Assembly: GCF_948329825.1 (NCBI RefSeq)
Contig: NZ_CAOJCM010000001.1
Coordinates: forward strand, 248,001-312,000
Direction of reading: 5' to 3'
Source: Paenibacillus sp. JJ-100
Lineage (GTDB): Bacteria > Bacillota > Bacilli > Paenibacillales > Paenibacillaceae
Length of the DNA: 64,000 bases
In this document: positions 37,380 to 46,000 of the stretch, piece by piece
Layout of the letters: each line of letters begins with the position of its first letter
How positions within the stretch are numbered: the stretch's first letter is position 1
Notes under the pieces: model-generated
Databases searched by the model: none
Told to the model about the DNA's origin: nothing
The model's input: the letters and a program-made list of their open reading frames with translations, nothing else
Translations under genes and position numbers: made by a program

Positions 37380-38753
37380 TTAACTTCGGAATCCGGCCAG
37401 GTAAGTGGAGTACTCCAGCATAGCTTTGACTGAAGGACGAATTTTGCTCTCGCTCAGTGGTGTATTGTCATTTTTAGAAGGTTTGGAGTTCACTTCAAGC
37501 AGCCATACACGGCCACTGGTGTCCAGCGCCAGATCAATGCCCAGTTCACCGAAATGGGCAGGAATCGCACTCTCGATACCTTTGGCGATATCCAGCGCAG
37601 CCGTATGCAACCCTGCATACGCCGAAGCTCTGGCGGCGGCAGATAGTTGTGTTTTGGCTACGGCTTCTTTGACGGTGCTGAGACTTCCGCCTCGCGCCAG
37701 ATTGGAGACGTAATGACTGCCGCCTGCAATACGGGCAACGATGGACGTTACGCTCCATTTGCCTGTTTTGTTTTTCTGCACCAGTGCGCGAAAATCAACG
37801 GGTCTACCACTGTTATCAATGAGCGTCAGCCCTTGCTGGATCTGATAACGTGTTGTTTTCATTTTTCCAGACATACTGGCATACAGTTTATCCAAAGAAG
37901 CATACGTTTGTTTGCGAGTACCTCCGACACTTGTCGCTAGAGTCAGATAACCTCCGTCAGGCTGGCGTGACACACGGATAATACCTTTACCCAGTGAACC
38001 ACGCACCGGTTTTAGAAAAATGACGGGATGACGTTGGCACATCGTTTTGAGGATGGCCGACGATTTGAGGAGGTGAGACTCGGGCAGCACCCGTTTAAGT
38101 GTCGGGATAGATTTAAGTGCGTCAAACACCTCATTTTTGTCGAGAAACTTTTCATTAAAGGTGTGTGTGCCATAGAGTGATTTTACTTCTTTCATAAAAT
38201 GCTGTACGCTAGGTTTGTTCTCGAGTTTGCGAGACGTGAGCCGGTTATTGACCACATCTGCTATAGGCAGAACGGTCTTTTTCCAGCCGTCATCATAGAT
38301 CCAACCTTTCATGGAGTCGGATACTGTTCCGATGTCCTCCGGTGTGAAAAAGGATACATAGGCGCCCTGTTTTCGGCAGGCATGCACTAATTCTTGGCAG
38401 AACATCGTTATCGAGCCAAAGGGCCGATCAGGCTGATCGGGATAATCTCGGCTAATCATGACGCTGATGTAAGGGCCAAGGCGAAGCGTATGGCTGGAAG
38501 CACGGTATGATACCCTCAGGACCGAACGGGGGACAAGGCCGGTTTTGCTGGCTACCGTTTGATTGAGTCGTAGTCCGTCATACCGAGGAACCGGAATAAC
38601 AGTAACTTCCCGGCGGTAAGAACCGAATTGCAGCTGAAGAGGTCTTCCCGAAGGAATTTTAAGCGTTTTAAGCACCCCTTCGCCCAGCATGATGACGTCG
38701 TCCTGCAGGATGCCCGAGCCGGTAACCTGTATCGTTACTTTTTTAGTGGACAT
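37380..38753 (-). CDS. YheC/YheD family ATP-grasp protein with extra N-terminal domain (copy 5, first in operon)
   Basis: A 457-residue paralogue with the same architecture as copy 3. The N-terminal barrel-like domain (KVTIQVTGSGILQDDVIMLGEGVLKTLKIPSGR) is followed by PYISVMISRDYP and an ATP-grasp: FLKPVRGSLGKGIIRV, VDFRALVQKNKTGKWSVTS, VSNLARGGSLSTV and GELGIDLALDTSGRVWLLEVNSKP. The open frame extends far upstream, but ATG 38753 with AAGGAGATCCGTG is clearly the start. It is divergent from yheA. A CATATGAT element near 38830 resembles a sigma-E -10, but no good -35 was found. Confidence 0.9.
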   Translation of the reverse strand: MSTKKVTIQVTGSGILQDDVIMLGEGVLKTLKIPSGRPLQLQFGSYRREVTVIPVPRYDGLRLNQTVASKTGLVPRSVLRVSYRASSHTLRLGPYISVMISRDYPDQPDRPFGSITMFCQELVHACRKQGAYVSFFTPEDIGTVSDSMKGWIYDDGWKKTVLPIADVVNNRLTSRKLENKPSVQHFMKEVKSLYGTHTFNEKFLDKNEVFDALKSIPTLKRVLPESHLLKSSAILKTMCQRHPVIFLKPVRGSLGKGIIRVSRQPDGGYLTLATSVGGTRKQTYASLDKLYASMSGKMKTTRYQIQQGLTLIDNSGRPVDFRALVQKNKTGKWSVTSIVARIAGGSHYVSNLARGGSLSTVKEAVAKTQLSAAARASAYAGLHTAALDIAKGIESAIPAHFGELGIDLALDTSGRVWLLEVNSKPSKNDNTPLSESKIRPSVKAMLEYSTYLAGFRS

Positions 38754-38984
38754 CACGGATCTCCTTCCGGGCGGCAGCTTGATGTCTGATCTTGAAGTTG
38801 AACGGCATCTGAACATGGCATGTGCTTCATCATATGAGGACATATACCCCTTGGTGATTGACCCAACCGGAATTAATGTGTTTGATTCGGGGCGTTTTCG
38901 AGCCACATGATCCAGTACCTTTTGTTTGAAAGCATAAATGCGTGTTCTGACACGGATGAACAACCAATTAGAGGAGGAATAATA

Positions 38985-39332
38985 ATGAATATTTATGACA
39001 AAGCGAATGATCTGGCAAAAGCAATGAGAGAAAGCAGTGAGGTAGAAGAGATTACTTCTGCGATGAAATTGATTGAGGCTGATCCGGAGGCAAAAGCGAT
39101 GCTGGACAACTTCCGTAATCAGCAGATGGAATTGCAACAGCGCATGATGAGTGGAGATATGCCGGCACCGGACGAGATGGAAAAAATGGAGAAACTCTTC
39201 GAGGTGTTGAGTCTGAACCTGAATATTCGTCGCCTGTTTGATGCCGAGCGCCGCCTCAGTGTGATCATCGAAGATGTGAACAAAATTATCGCAGACAGCT
39301 TGGCTCATCTGTATGGTGGAGCACAAGCTTAA
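38985..39332 (+). CDS. yheA: YlbF/YmcA (UPF0342) family protein YheA
   Basis: A 115-residue helical coiled protein of the YlbF/YmcA superfamily, matching YheA: MNIYDKANDLAKAMRESSEVEEI, ADPEAKAMLDNFRNQQMELQQRMMSGD, then RLFDAERRLSVIIEDVNKIIADSLAHLYG. In B. subtilis yheA lies next to yheC-yheD, and the same neighbours are found here, supporting the assignment. Its biochemical role is unknown; the related YlbF-YmcA-YaaT complex affects RNA maturation and differentiation. ATG 38985 follows AGAGGAGGAATAATA. Confidence 0.88.
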   Translation: MNIYDKANDLAKAMRESSEVEEITSAMKLIEADPEAKAMLDNFRNQQMELQQRMMSGDMPAPDEMEKMEKLFEVLSLNLNIRRLFDAERRLSVIIEDVNKIIADSLAHLYGGAQA

Positions 39333-39424
39333 TCAGAAATACTTGTCCCGTTTTTTCTCCAAACCTCTCATATTGGCTCTGAATCGTTCATAGACTAGCT
39401 ATATATGGAACGAAGGAGCTGTGA

Positions 39425-39712
39425 ATGGTGAAGAGGTTGAAAAAAACAAAACATGTCATCTATCTGCTGATCGCACTGTCGATGCTAGTTATTGCACTTC
39501 CGCGCATTTCCTTTGCCGGTGGAATGGATTGGGTTAATATTTTTGGCATCGTATGGGTGCTGTTTTCCCTGTTAATCGTAGGTGCTCACCTGCATTTCAT
39601 TCTTGGCGTGGATGAAGAGAAGAAACGTGCGCTGGAGGCTGTACGCCGCGCGAAATTGCGGCAGTGGGAGATGAAACTGCTGGATAAGCAGGAGAGAAGC
39701 AAATCCGTATAA
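39425..39712 (+). CDS. small two-helix membrane protein
   Basis: A 95-residue protein that I do not recognise. Two hydrophobic segments (about 10-30, VIYLLIALSMLVIALPRISFAGG, and 36-60, VNIFGIVWVLFSLLIVGAHLHFIL) are followed by a charged cytoplasmic helix of Lys, Arg and Glu. ATG 39425 follows GAAGGAGCTGTGA. It lies 92 bp after yheA, with no terminator between, and is followed by two possible terminators. Confidence 0.65.
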   Translation: MVKRLKKTKHVIYLLIALSMLVIALPRISFAGGMDWVNIFGIVWVLFSLLIVGAHLHFILGVDEEKKRALEAVRRAKLRQWEMKLLDKQERSKSV

Positions 39713-39724
39713 GTAGGCATAGGT

Positions 39725-39762
39725 AGACCGAAATCCTGGAGTTCACGGGGGTTCGGTCTTAT
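39725..39762 (+). terminator. possible terminator
   Basis: AGACCGAA (39725-39732) / TTCGGTCT (39752-39759), then TATTT. Weak T tract. Confidence 0.4.
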
Positions 39763-39838
39763 TTCTATATTCAGCCCTGAAAGTGAGAATACGATTATCT
39801 TGCACCATATAACCAAAATGATCTTAGGCGTTATCCAG

Positions 39839-39881
39839 GGCTAATGACTTCCAACACGAAGTCAATTAGCCTTTTATTTTT
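39839..39881 (+). terminator. strong terminator before ytoI
   Basis: GGCTAATGACTTC / GAAGTCAATTAGCC around loop CAACAC with one bulged base, followed by TTTTATTTTT. Confidence 0.85.
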
Positions 39882-39976
39882 GCATAATAGGTTCGGATGC
39901 CAGATGGGGTTATTTACCTTGTGACGTGTTATAATAGGTACAGTATAGTACAGATGAAACCTTAGGGGTGGTACAG

Positions 39977-41311
39977 ATGGACGGACAGGAAGAAAATGTA
40001 ACGAAGCATGAGCAGCTTTTACAGCATATCGAACAGTTGAAGGTAGGTAGCAAAATCTCGGTACGCGGGCTCGCGCGTGAATTGGGAGTAAGTGAAGGAA
40101 CAGCTTACCGTGCGGTAAAAGAAGCGGAGAACTTCGGACTGGTCGTGACAAAAGAGCGAATTGGGACCGTGCGAATCGAGAAAAGACCTCGAGGAATGTC
40201 GGAGCAGCTAACCTTTGCTGATGTTGTCACCATAGTGGAGGGACATGTGCTGGGTGGTAATGAAGGACTGACCAAACCATTGCATAAGTATGTGATTGGG
40301 GCGATGAAGGAACAAGCGATGGCCCGTTACATTGATGCTGGCAGCTTACTGATTGTCGGTAACAGGGAAGATGCGCACGCTCTCGCGCTGGAACAGGGTG
40401 CGGGGGTATTGATTACCGGTGGCTTCGGTACAAGCAGAGACGTGAGGATTAAAGCCGATGAACTTGGTCTACCGATTATATCGTCCAGACATGACACCTT
40501 TACGGTGGCCTCCATGATTAATCGTGCGATCTTTGACAGGCTGATCAAGAAAAAAATCATGCTGGTTGAAGATATTATCGGGCAGAAACCCCGTCTTCAG
40601 ATGCTCAAAGTGACAAGTTCTGCCGCAGATTTCCATATGTTGGTGTCGGAGACAGGAGAGCACCGTTTTCCCGTCGTAGATGAATGGAATCGGGTCATTG
40701 GTATCGTAAGTCTGAAGGATGTCAGTGAATTGCAGCCGGATCAGAACATTGAAAAATGTGTTGTTCGCCGTCCAATTACAGCTTCGCTGCAAACGTCTCT
40801 TGCTTCGGCTGCTCAGATTATGACTTGGGAAGGGATCGACTTTTTGCCCATAGTGGATCGTAACCGCAAGCTTATAGCATCCGTTACACGTAAAGACGTG
40901 CTGCAGGCGATGCGAGATGCACAGAAGCAGCCCCAGCTTGGCGAGACCTTTGATCATCTGATCTGGAACGGATTTGCGGAGGAACGCGGAGAACAGAATG
41001 AACTGCTGTTCCATGGCTTCATTATTCCTCAGATGGCCACAGATTTGGGTACGATCTCGGAAGGCGTACTGTTGAATGTGATGACACAGGCTGCACGAAG
41101 AGCGGCTTGGGATGTTACCGGCAACGACCATATGGTTGACAATGTAACGACTTATTTTGTGCGCCCCGTTCAGATCGAAGACCAAATTATGGTACGTCCA
41201 ATGATTCTGGAGACGAGCCGCCGGACATGCAAAATGGACATCGTCATCACGCGTGAAGGCAGTGTCGTTTGCAAAGCAGTCATGACTCTGCAATCGATCG
41301 ATCACACGTAA
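39977..41311 (+). CDS. ytoI: HTH-DRTGG-CBS-hotdog regulatory protein YtoI
   Basis: A 444-residue multi-domain protein: winged helix-turn-helix (KISVRGLARELGVSEGTAYRAVKEAENFGLV, about 27-60), a DRTGG domain (about 80-190, AGVLITGGFGTSRDV), two CBS domains (VSETGEHRFPVVDEWNRVIGIVSL and EGIDFLPIVDRNRKLIASVTR) and a C-terminal hotdog domain (GNDHMVDNVTTYFVRPVQIEDQI). This is the layout of B. subtilis YtoI. CBS and hotdog domains suggest a nucleotide- or CoA-ligand-sensing regulator; its targets are unknown. ATG 39977 follows TAGGGGTGGTACAG; GTG 39968 is less likely. It converges on ytpI. Confidence 0.92.
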   Translation: MDGQEENVTKHEQLLQHIEQLKVGSKISVRGLARELGVSEGTAYRAVKEAENFGLVVTKERIGTVRIEKRPRGMSEQLTFADVVTIVEGHVLGGNEGLTKPLHKYVIGAMKEQAMARYIDAGSLLIVGNREDAHALALEQGAGVLITGGFGTSRDVRIKADELGLPIISSRHDTFTVASMINRAIFDRLIKKKIMLVEDIIGQKPRLQMLKVTSSAADFHMLVSETGEHRFPVVDEWNRVIGIVSLKDVSELQPDQNIEKCVVRRPITASLQTSLASAAQIMTWEGIDFLPIVDRNRKLIASVTRKDVLQAMRDAQKQPQLGETFDHLIWNGFAEERGEQNELLFHGFIIPQMATDLGTISEGVLLNVMTQAARRAAWDVTGNDHMVDNVTTYFVRPVQIEDQIMVRPMILETSRRTCKMDIVITREGSVVCKAVMTLQSIDHT

Positions 41312-41508
41312 TGCTCGAAAAAGAAAAGAACCCGAATAGGGGATAAGGTAACCGTTATCTGCTATATCACATGTTAAGATCACCATGCTTAGGTAACGGA
41401 TATGCTGAGACGTGTATACGGTCTACCTTATTCACCCCGGATCTTCGGGCATACTCTCTTTTTTGTCGAAATCTGATTCGTACCGAAATCTTTCGAATGG
41501 TACAAAGG

Positions 41509-41829
41509 TTAAGCTGTTGCATCGCTGGAGCGTTGCTTGAGTCTGGCATAATAACTGCGATTACGAATCCCCGCAAATACATTATAGGCACCCATCACCA
41601 GAAAGAGCGCTTCCACAACAACAGATAATGTGGAACCAGTGAAAACAAACATCAGAATCAGGGCGAGAACGATGAGCATACATCCCATCCAGATATTCGT
41701 CCAGGAACGATACAAACCCGCAGCATTAGGGTCAGGAGTCCGGCGTGAACGAATACTGTTCAGCGCAGAACAGATCATAGTGATTGCGAAGAGGGCGATC
41801 AGCAGATACTTGAATACTTCGATCAACAC
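41509..41829 (-). CDS. ytpI: YtpI family membrane protein
   Basis: A 106-residue protein with three membrane segments (KYLLIALFAITMICSAL, GCMLIVLALILMFVFTGS and VVVEALFLVMGAYNVFAG) and a short basic tail. The NIWMGCML and GAYNVFAGIRNRSYY features, and the position next to ytoI, match YtpI of B. subtilis; function is unknown. The frame is open to an ATG at 41895, but AAAGGAG is ten bases before GTG 41829, giving the usual length. It is last on the minus strand, facing ytoI; no clear terminator was seen in the 197-bp gap at 41312-41508. Confidence 0.85.
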   Translation of the reverse strand: MLIEVFKYLLIALFAITMICSALNSIRSRRTPDPNAAGLYRSWTNIWMGCMLIVLALILMFVFTGSTLSVVVEALFLVMGAYNVFAGIRNRSYYARLKQRSSDATA

Positions 41830-41922
41830 GCAGAAGCAGCTCCTTTTCTGAAAAACATATACTGCCCTTATTGTATCACGTGCACATACAGACAAGGGCA
41901 GTTTTTTGCAGTTTTCCTAAGT

Positions 41923-42411
41923 TTAAGCTGGTACATGCACGCGAATCTGTACCCAGACTTGCAAGACACCTTCCATGACAAGCATCGTTTTGACCTGAAC
42001 AGAATACTCTTTTTCTCGAACTCTATAAATCTTCTGATGAAGCATGATGCGTGTCATTTTGCTATACTCGTCGATGTTAAATACATCTCTTCCCCGCAGG
42101 ACTTCCAGCTCATCTCCAAGTTTTTGCAGCATCAATTTTAGTGAGGCCTCATCAGGTCCTTTATCGGAATCTTCGGCACGAACCTTGATTTCTTTAATAA
42201 CAGTTTGACGTTTGCTGTATTTTTTCAGCGTTTTGATATCCTCTTGATGCTGATGTAGCTGAAGCTGCAGCTCCTGATTGTTCAGCCATAACTTGTTGTA
42301 GCTTAGATGAAAAACACTGTTATACACGACACATCCAGCGATCATTCCCAGCACGAATACGGCAGTCATGCGCATGAGCGGACGGTAACGGGAAAAAGGG
42401 GGCAGTCTCAT
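41923..42411 (-). CDS. ytrI: sporulation membrane protein YtrI
   Basis: A 162-residue membrane-anchored protein: one membrane helix (MTAVFVLGMIAGCVVYNSVFH, about 14-35), a coiled coil (NNQELQLQLHQHQEDIKTLKKYSKRQ), then a soluble domain ending QVWVQIRVHVPA. Position directly after ytrH and next to dnaE matches YtrI, which with YtrH is needed for efficient sporulation in B. subtilis. No strong ribosome binding site was seen before ATG 42411, so translation may be coupled to ytrH, whose stop is 21 bp upstream. Confidence 0.85.
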   Translation of the reverse strand: MRLPPFSRYRPLMRMTAVFVLGMIAGCVVYNSVFHLSYNKLWLNNQELQLQLHQHQEDIKTLKKYSKRQTVIKEIKVRAEDSDKGPDEASLKLMLQKLGDELEVLRGRDVFNIDEYSKMTRIMLHQKIYRVREKEYSVQVKTMLVMEGVLQVWVQIRVHVPA

Positions 42412-42432
42412 GCAGGATCATCACAGATCATA

Positions 42433-42762
42433 TTAACCCCGACCTCCACCGCACACCCATTTCACAAGTTCAGTTCCCATATGAGCACCCATAAAAGCTG
42501 AAATGAGATAAAGAATTTGTTTGACCGCCGGAGACAGGTTACCATCCAGAAAATTGCTCTCGATCACACGCATGGGATCAATGGTACCGCCTACAGCGGC
42601 AGCAAGGGCCCAAATCTTGATCTTGCTGGAAATGTCGAGCATGGTCTGTGTGGGAGGCTGCAGCGAAATCACCGCACCTATGCCGCCAATCATCGCGCCG
42701 CCCAGCACGATTCCGAATGCGATAAAAAAGTCAAGAATGGCTTTGGATAAAAAAGTGCTCAC
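42433..42762 (-). CDS. ytrH: sporulation protein YtrH
   Basis: A 109-residue integral membrane protein with the conserved YtrH sequence FLSKAILDFFIAFGIVLGGAMIGGIGAVISLQPPTQTML, then WALAAAVGGTIDPMRVIESNFLDG and AFMGAHMGTELVKWV. It acts in the mother cell during sporulation together with YtrI. The start GTG 42762 has AAAGGGG eight bases upstream; ATG 42792 is less well placed. A near-consensus sigma-E promoter lies about 75 bp upstream. It is divergent from dnaE. Confidence 0.93.
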   Translation of the reverse strand: MSTFLSKAILDFFIAFGIVLGGAMIGGIGAVISLQPPTQTMLDISSKIKIWALAAAVGGTIDPMRVIESNFLDGNLSPAVKQILYLISAFMGAHMGTELVKWVCGGGRG

Positions 42763-42836
42763 CCGCAACACCCCTTTCAAACCCAGCAGCATACCTCCTG
42801 TCTTTGGTTCGCAACAGGGGAGCAGCTTGTACTTCT

Positions 42837-42866
42837 ATTGTATGGGCGAGCCCCCTGACGTTATGA
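42837..42866 (-). promoter_or_regulatory. sigma-E promoter of ytrH-ytrI
   Basis: On the minus strand, TCATAAC (42866-42860; 5 of 7 to TCATATT), 15 bp, then CATACAAT (42844-42837; all 8 bases of the sigma-E -10). B. subtilis ytrHI is sigma-E dependent. Confidence 0.7.
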
Positions 42867-43051
42867 TAAAATAGAATAATAAACTCTTTTTCATTTATAT
42901 AGAGAATTCGATTTTTAATGCAATCATATATAAGTGCATGATTCAACGAATCTGGATGGTTCGGATGATGGACATTCTGAGATACATTAAGGCGGCACAG
43001 AACACAACCGTGTAGAACTGCCGCTGTAATCGGGGAAAGGAAGTAAAAAAC

Positions 43052-46000
43052 ATGAGTTCTTTTGTGCATTTGCATGTTCACAGTGAATATAGTTTGCTGG
43101 ACGGCGCTGCGCGCATTCCGGATCTCGTGGATAAAGCCGCTGATCTCGGAATGACGACACTAGCGCTGACCGATCATGGCGTGATGTACGGTGCAATTCC
43201 ATTTTATAAAGCCTGCGTGGAACGTGGAATTAAACCGATTATTGGTTGCGAGGCATATATGACGGCCGGTTCCCGGAAAGAACGGGGAAGCCGCAAGGAC
43301 CAGCCCATTTACCATTTAATTTTGCTGGCCAAAAATATGACAGGTTATCGTAACTTAATGAAGTTATGCTCCATTGGACATCTTGAGGGCTTTCATTATA
43401 AACCGCGGATTGATATGGAAAGTCTGGCTGCGCATCATGAAGGCATTATCTGCCTAAGCGCCTGTCTGGGTGGGGAAGTGCCTCAGCATCTGCTACACGG
43501 ACGTGAAGAAGAGGCACGGCGAGCTGCGATGCGTTACAAACAGATTTTTGGACCCGACTTTTATCTGGAACTGCAGGATCATGGATTGGCTGAGCAAAAA
43601 AGAGTTAACCCGCAGCTAATCAAACTGGCTGCAGAACTGGAGATTCCACTGGTGGCAACCAATGATGCTCATTATCTGTCGGAAGAGGATGCAGAACTAC
43701 AGGATGTACTGATTTGTATCGGGACAGGCAAAACGGTAGACGACGAAACACGGTTGCGGATCGGAACGAACCAGCTATTTCTGAAGAGCGGGGAGCAAAT
43801 GGCCCGTTTATTCCCCCACGTGCCGGAGGCTGTTGCCAATACGCTGCGCATTGCGGAAGCCTGTGAACTGGAGCTGGAATTTGGCAAATCCATCTTGCCA
43901 GAATACCGTCCGCTGCCTGAAGGGCTGAGCCCTTCAGCGTATCTGCGTCAGCTGTGTGAGGAAGGAATGCAATCGCGATATGCCGACTCTGAGCGTTGGA
44001 ATGATCCTGTGCTTCGAGCAGAACTTGAACAACGATTAGACTATGAGCTGAGTGTTATCGATAGTATGGGATTCTCTGATTATTTCTTGATCGTATGGGA
44101 TTTTATCGCTTATGCACACAAGCAGGGCATTGTTACTGGCCCGGGTCGGGGATCTTCTGCGGGAAGTCTCGTTGCGTATACACTGCGTATTACGGATGTA
44201 GATCCGATAAAATATAATCTACTCTTTGAGCGGTTCTTGAATCCCGAGCGGATATCCATGCCCGATATCGATATCGATTTCAGTGATGAGCGGCGTGATG
44301 AGGTTATTGATTACGTAGCAGAGAAATATGGAAAAGCCCACGTTGCGCAGATTATTACGTTTGGAACGATGGCGGCTAGGGCTGCCGTTCGTGATGTTGG
44401 ACGGGCACTGAATGTGCCATATGGTGAAGTGGACAAAGCTGCGAAGCTGATTCCTGCGCAGCTTGGTATTAACATCGAACGCGCAATGGAAGCATCACCT
44501 GAACTGAAGGCATTGTACGAAACGAAGCCGAAGACACGTGAGCTTCTTGATATGGCGATGAAAGTTGAGGGTATGCCCCGCCATGCATCTACACACGCCG
44601 CAGGAGTAGTTATATCTCGCGATCTGTTAACGGATGCAGTTCCTCTCCAGGAGGGTAGCGAAGGGACAGCACTGACCCAGTATTCTATGGAAAATCTGGA
44701 ATCCATCGGGTTGCTCAAAATGGATTTCCTTGGTCTTCGTACGCTTTCTATTATTGAACGATGCCTGAATTGGATCGGAGAACGTGCAGCGGTTCCTGAT
44801 TTCACGCGAATTCCCGATGATGATCCCACCACGTATGAGATGCTTGGGCGTGGGGATACGATGGGCGTTTTCCAGTTAGAGTCTGCAGGGATGCGCCGGG
44901 TTTTGAAAGAGATGAAGCCAAGTGTATTTGAAGATATTATCTCTGTATTGGCATTGTATCGTCCAGGTCCAATGGAGTTCATCTCCAAATATGTTCAAGG
45001 TAAACACGGTCAGATCGAAATCGATTATCCACATCATGATCTGGAACCGATTCTGAAAGATACGTATGGCATTATTGTCTATCAGGAGCAGATCATGCAG
45101 ATTGCTTCCCGAATGGCAGGTTTCTCTTTGGGAGAAGCGGACTTGCTTCGCAGAGCTGTGTCGAAAAAGAAGAGAGAAGTTCTCGATCTGGAACGAGGTC
45201 ACTTTGTACAGGGCAGTCTGAAGCAAGGGTACAGCGAAGCTGAAGCAGATCTTGTCTACGATATGATCGTTAAATTTGCCAACTACGGTTTCCCGCGTGC
45301 TCACGCAGCTGCGTATGGTGTACTTGCCTTCCAAACGGCATATCTCAAGGCGCATTACCCGGTGGAATTCATGGCCTCCATGCTTACGGCCGTTATGGGC
45401 AGTCACCGCAAAGTTGCAGAATATGTAGTCGAATGCCGTCATATGCAGATTGATGTGCTTCCACCTGATGTGAACGAGAGCGGGATTTTGTTTACGCCTG
45501 TGTTTGCCTCCTCTGGTATGGAGGTAACGCATGAAAATGGTGATCCAGGCGCTCACGGGGAGGTAGTCGAAGACAAACTTAAGGATGTGCAGGCAGGGAC
45601 GATAGAAGGGTCAGAGGGAGTAGATGACGCTCGTTATGATGCGCTCCATGATCATTATGGCGAACATGAGAACAGTGAGGTTCCGTTGCCGGATGATCCA
45701 GGACCTATGCCCGAAGAAGAGGGGAGCGGGTATGGTTGGCAGGGGGCGTCTGCCATGCCTGACCCCGAAGCATCTGGACGACATCTCGGCCCTGAGCAAT
45801 GGAGAACAGTTAAAGCCTCTTCTGCTGGAGCGATTCGTTTTGGACTCGCTGCCGTGAAAAATGTCGGTACGCAGGCCATGGAGAGCATTATGGCTGTGAG
45901 ACAAGAAAGACCGTTCGACAGTCTGCTCGATTTTTGTCGCCGTGTTGACCTGAGGGTGTGCAATAAAAGAGTCATTGAATCACTGATTCAGGCTGGAGCG

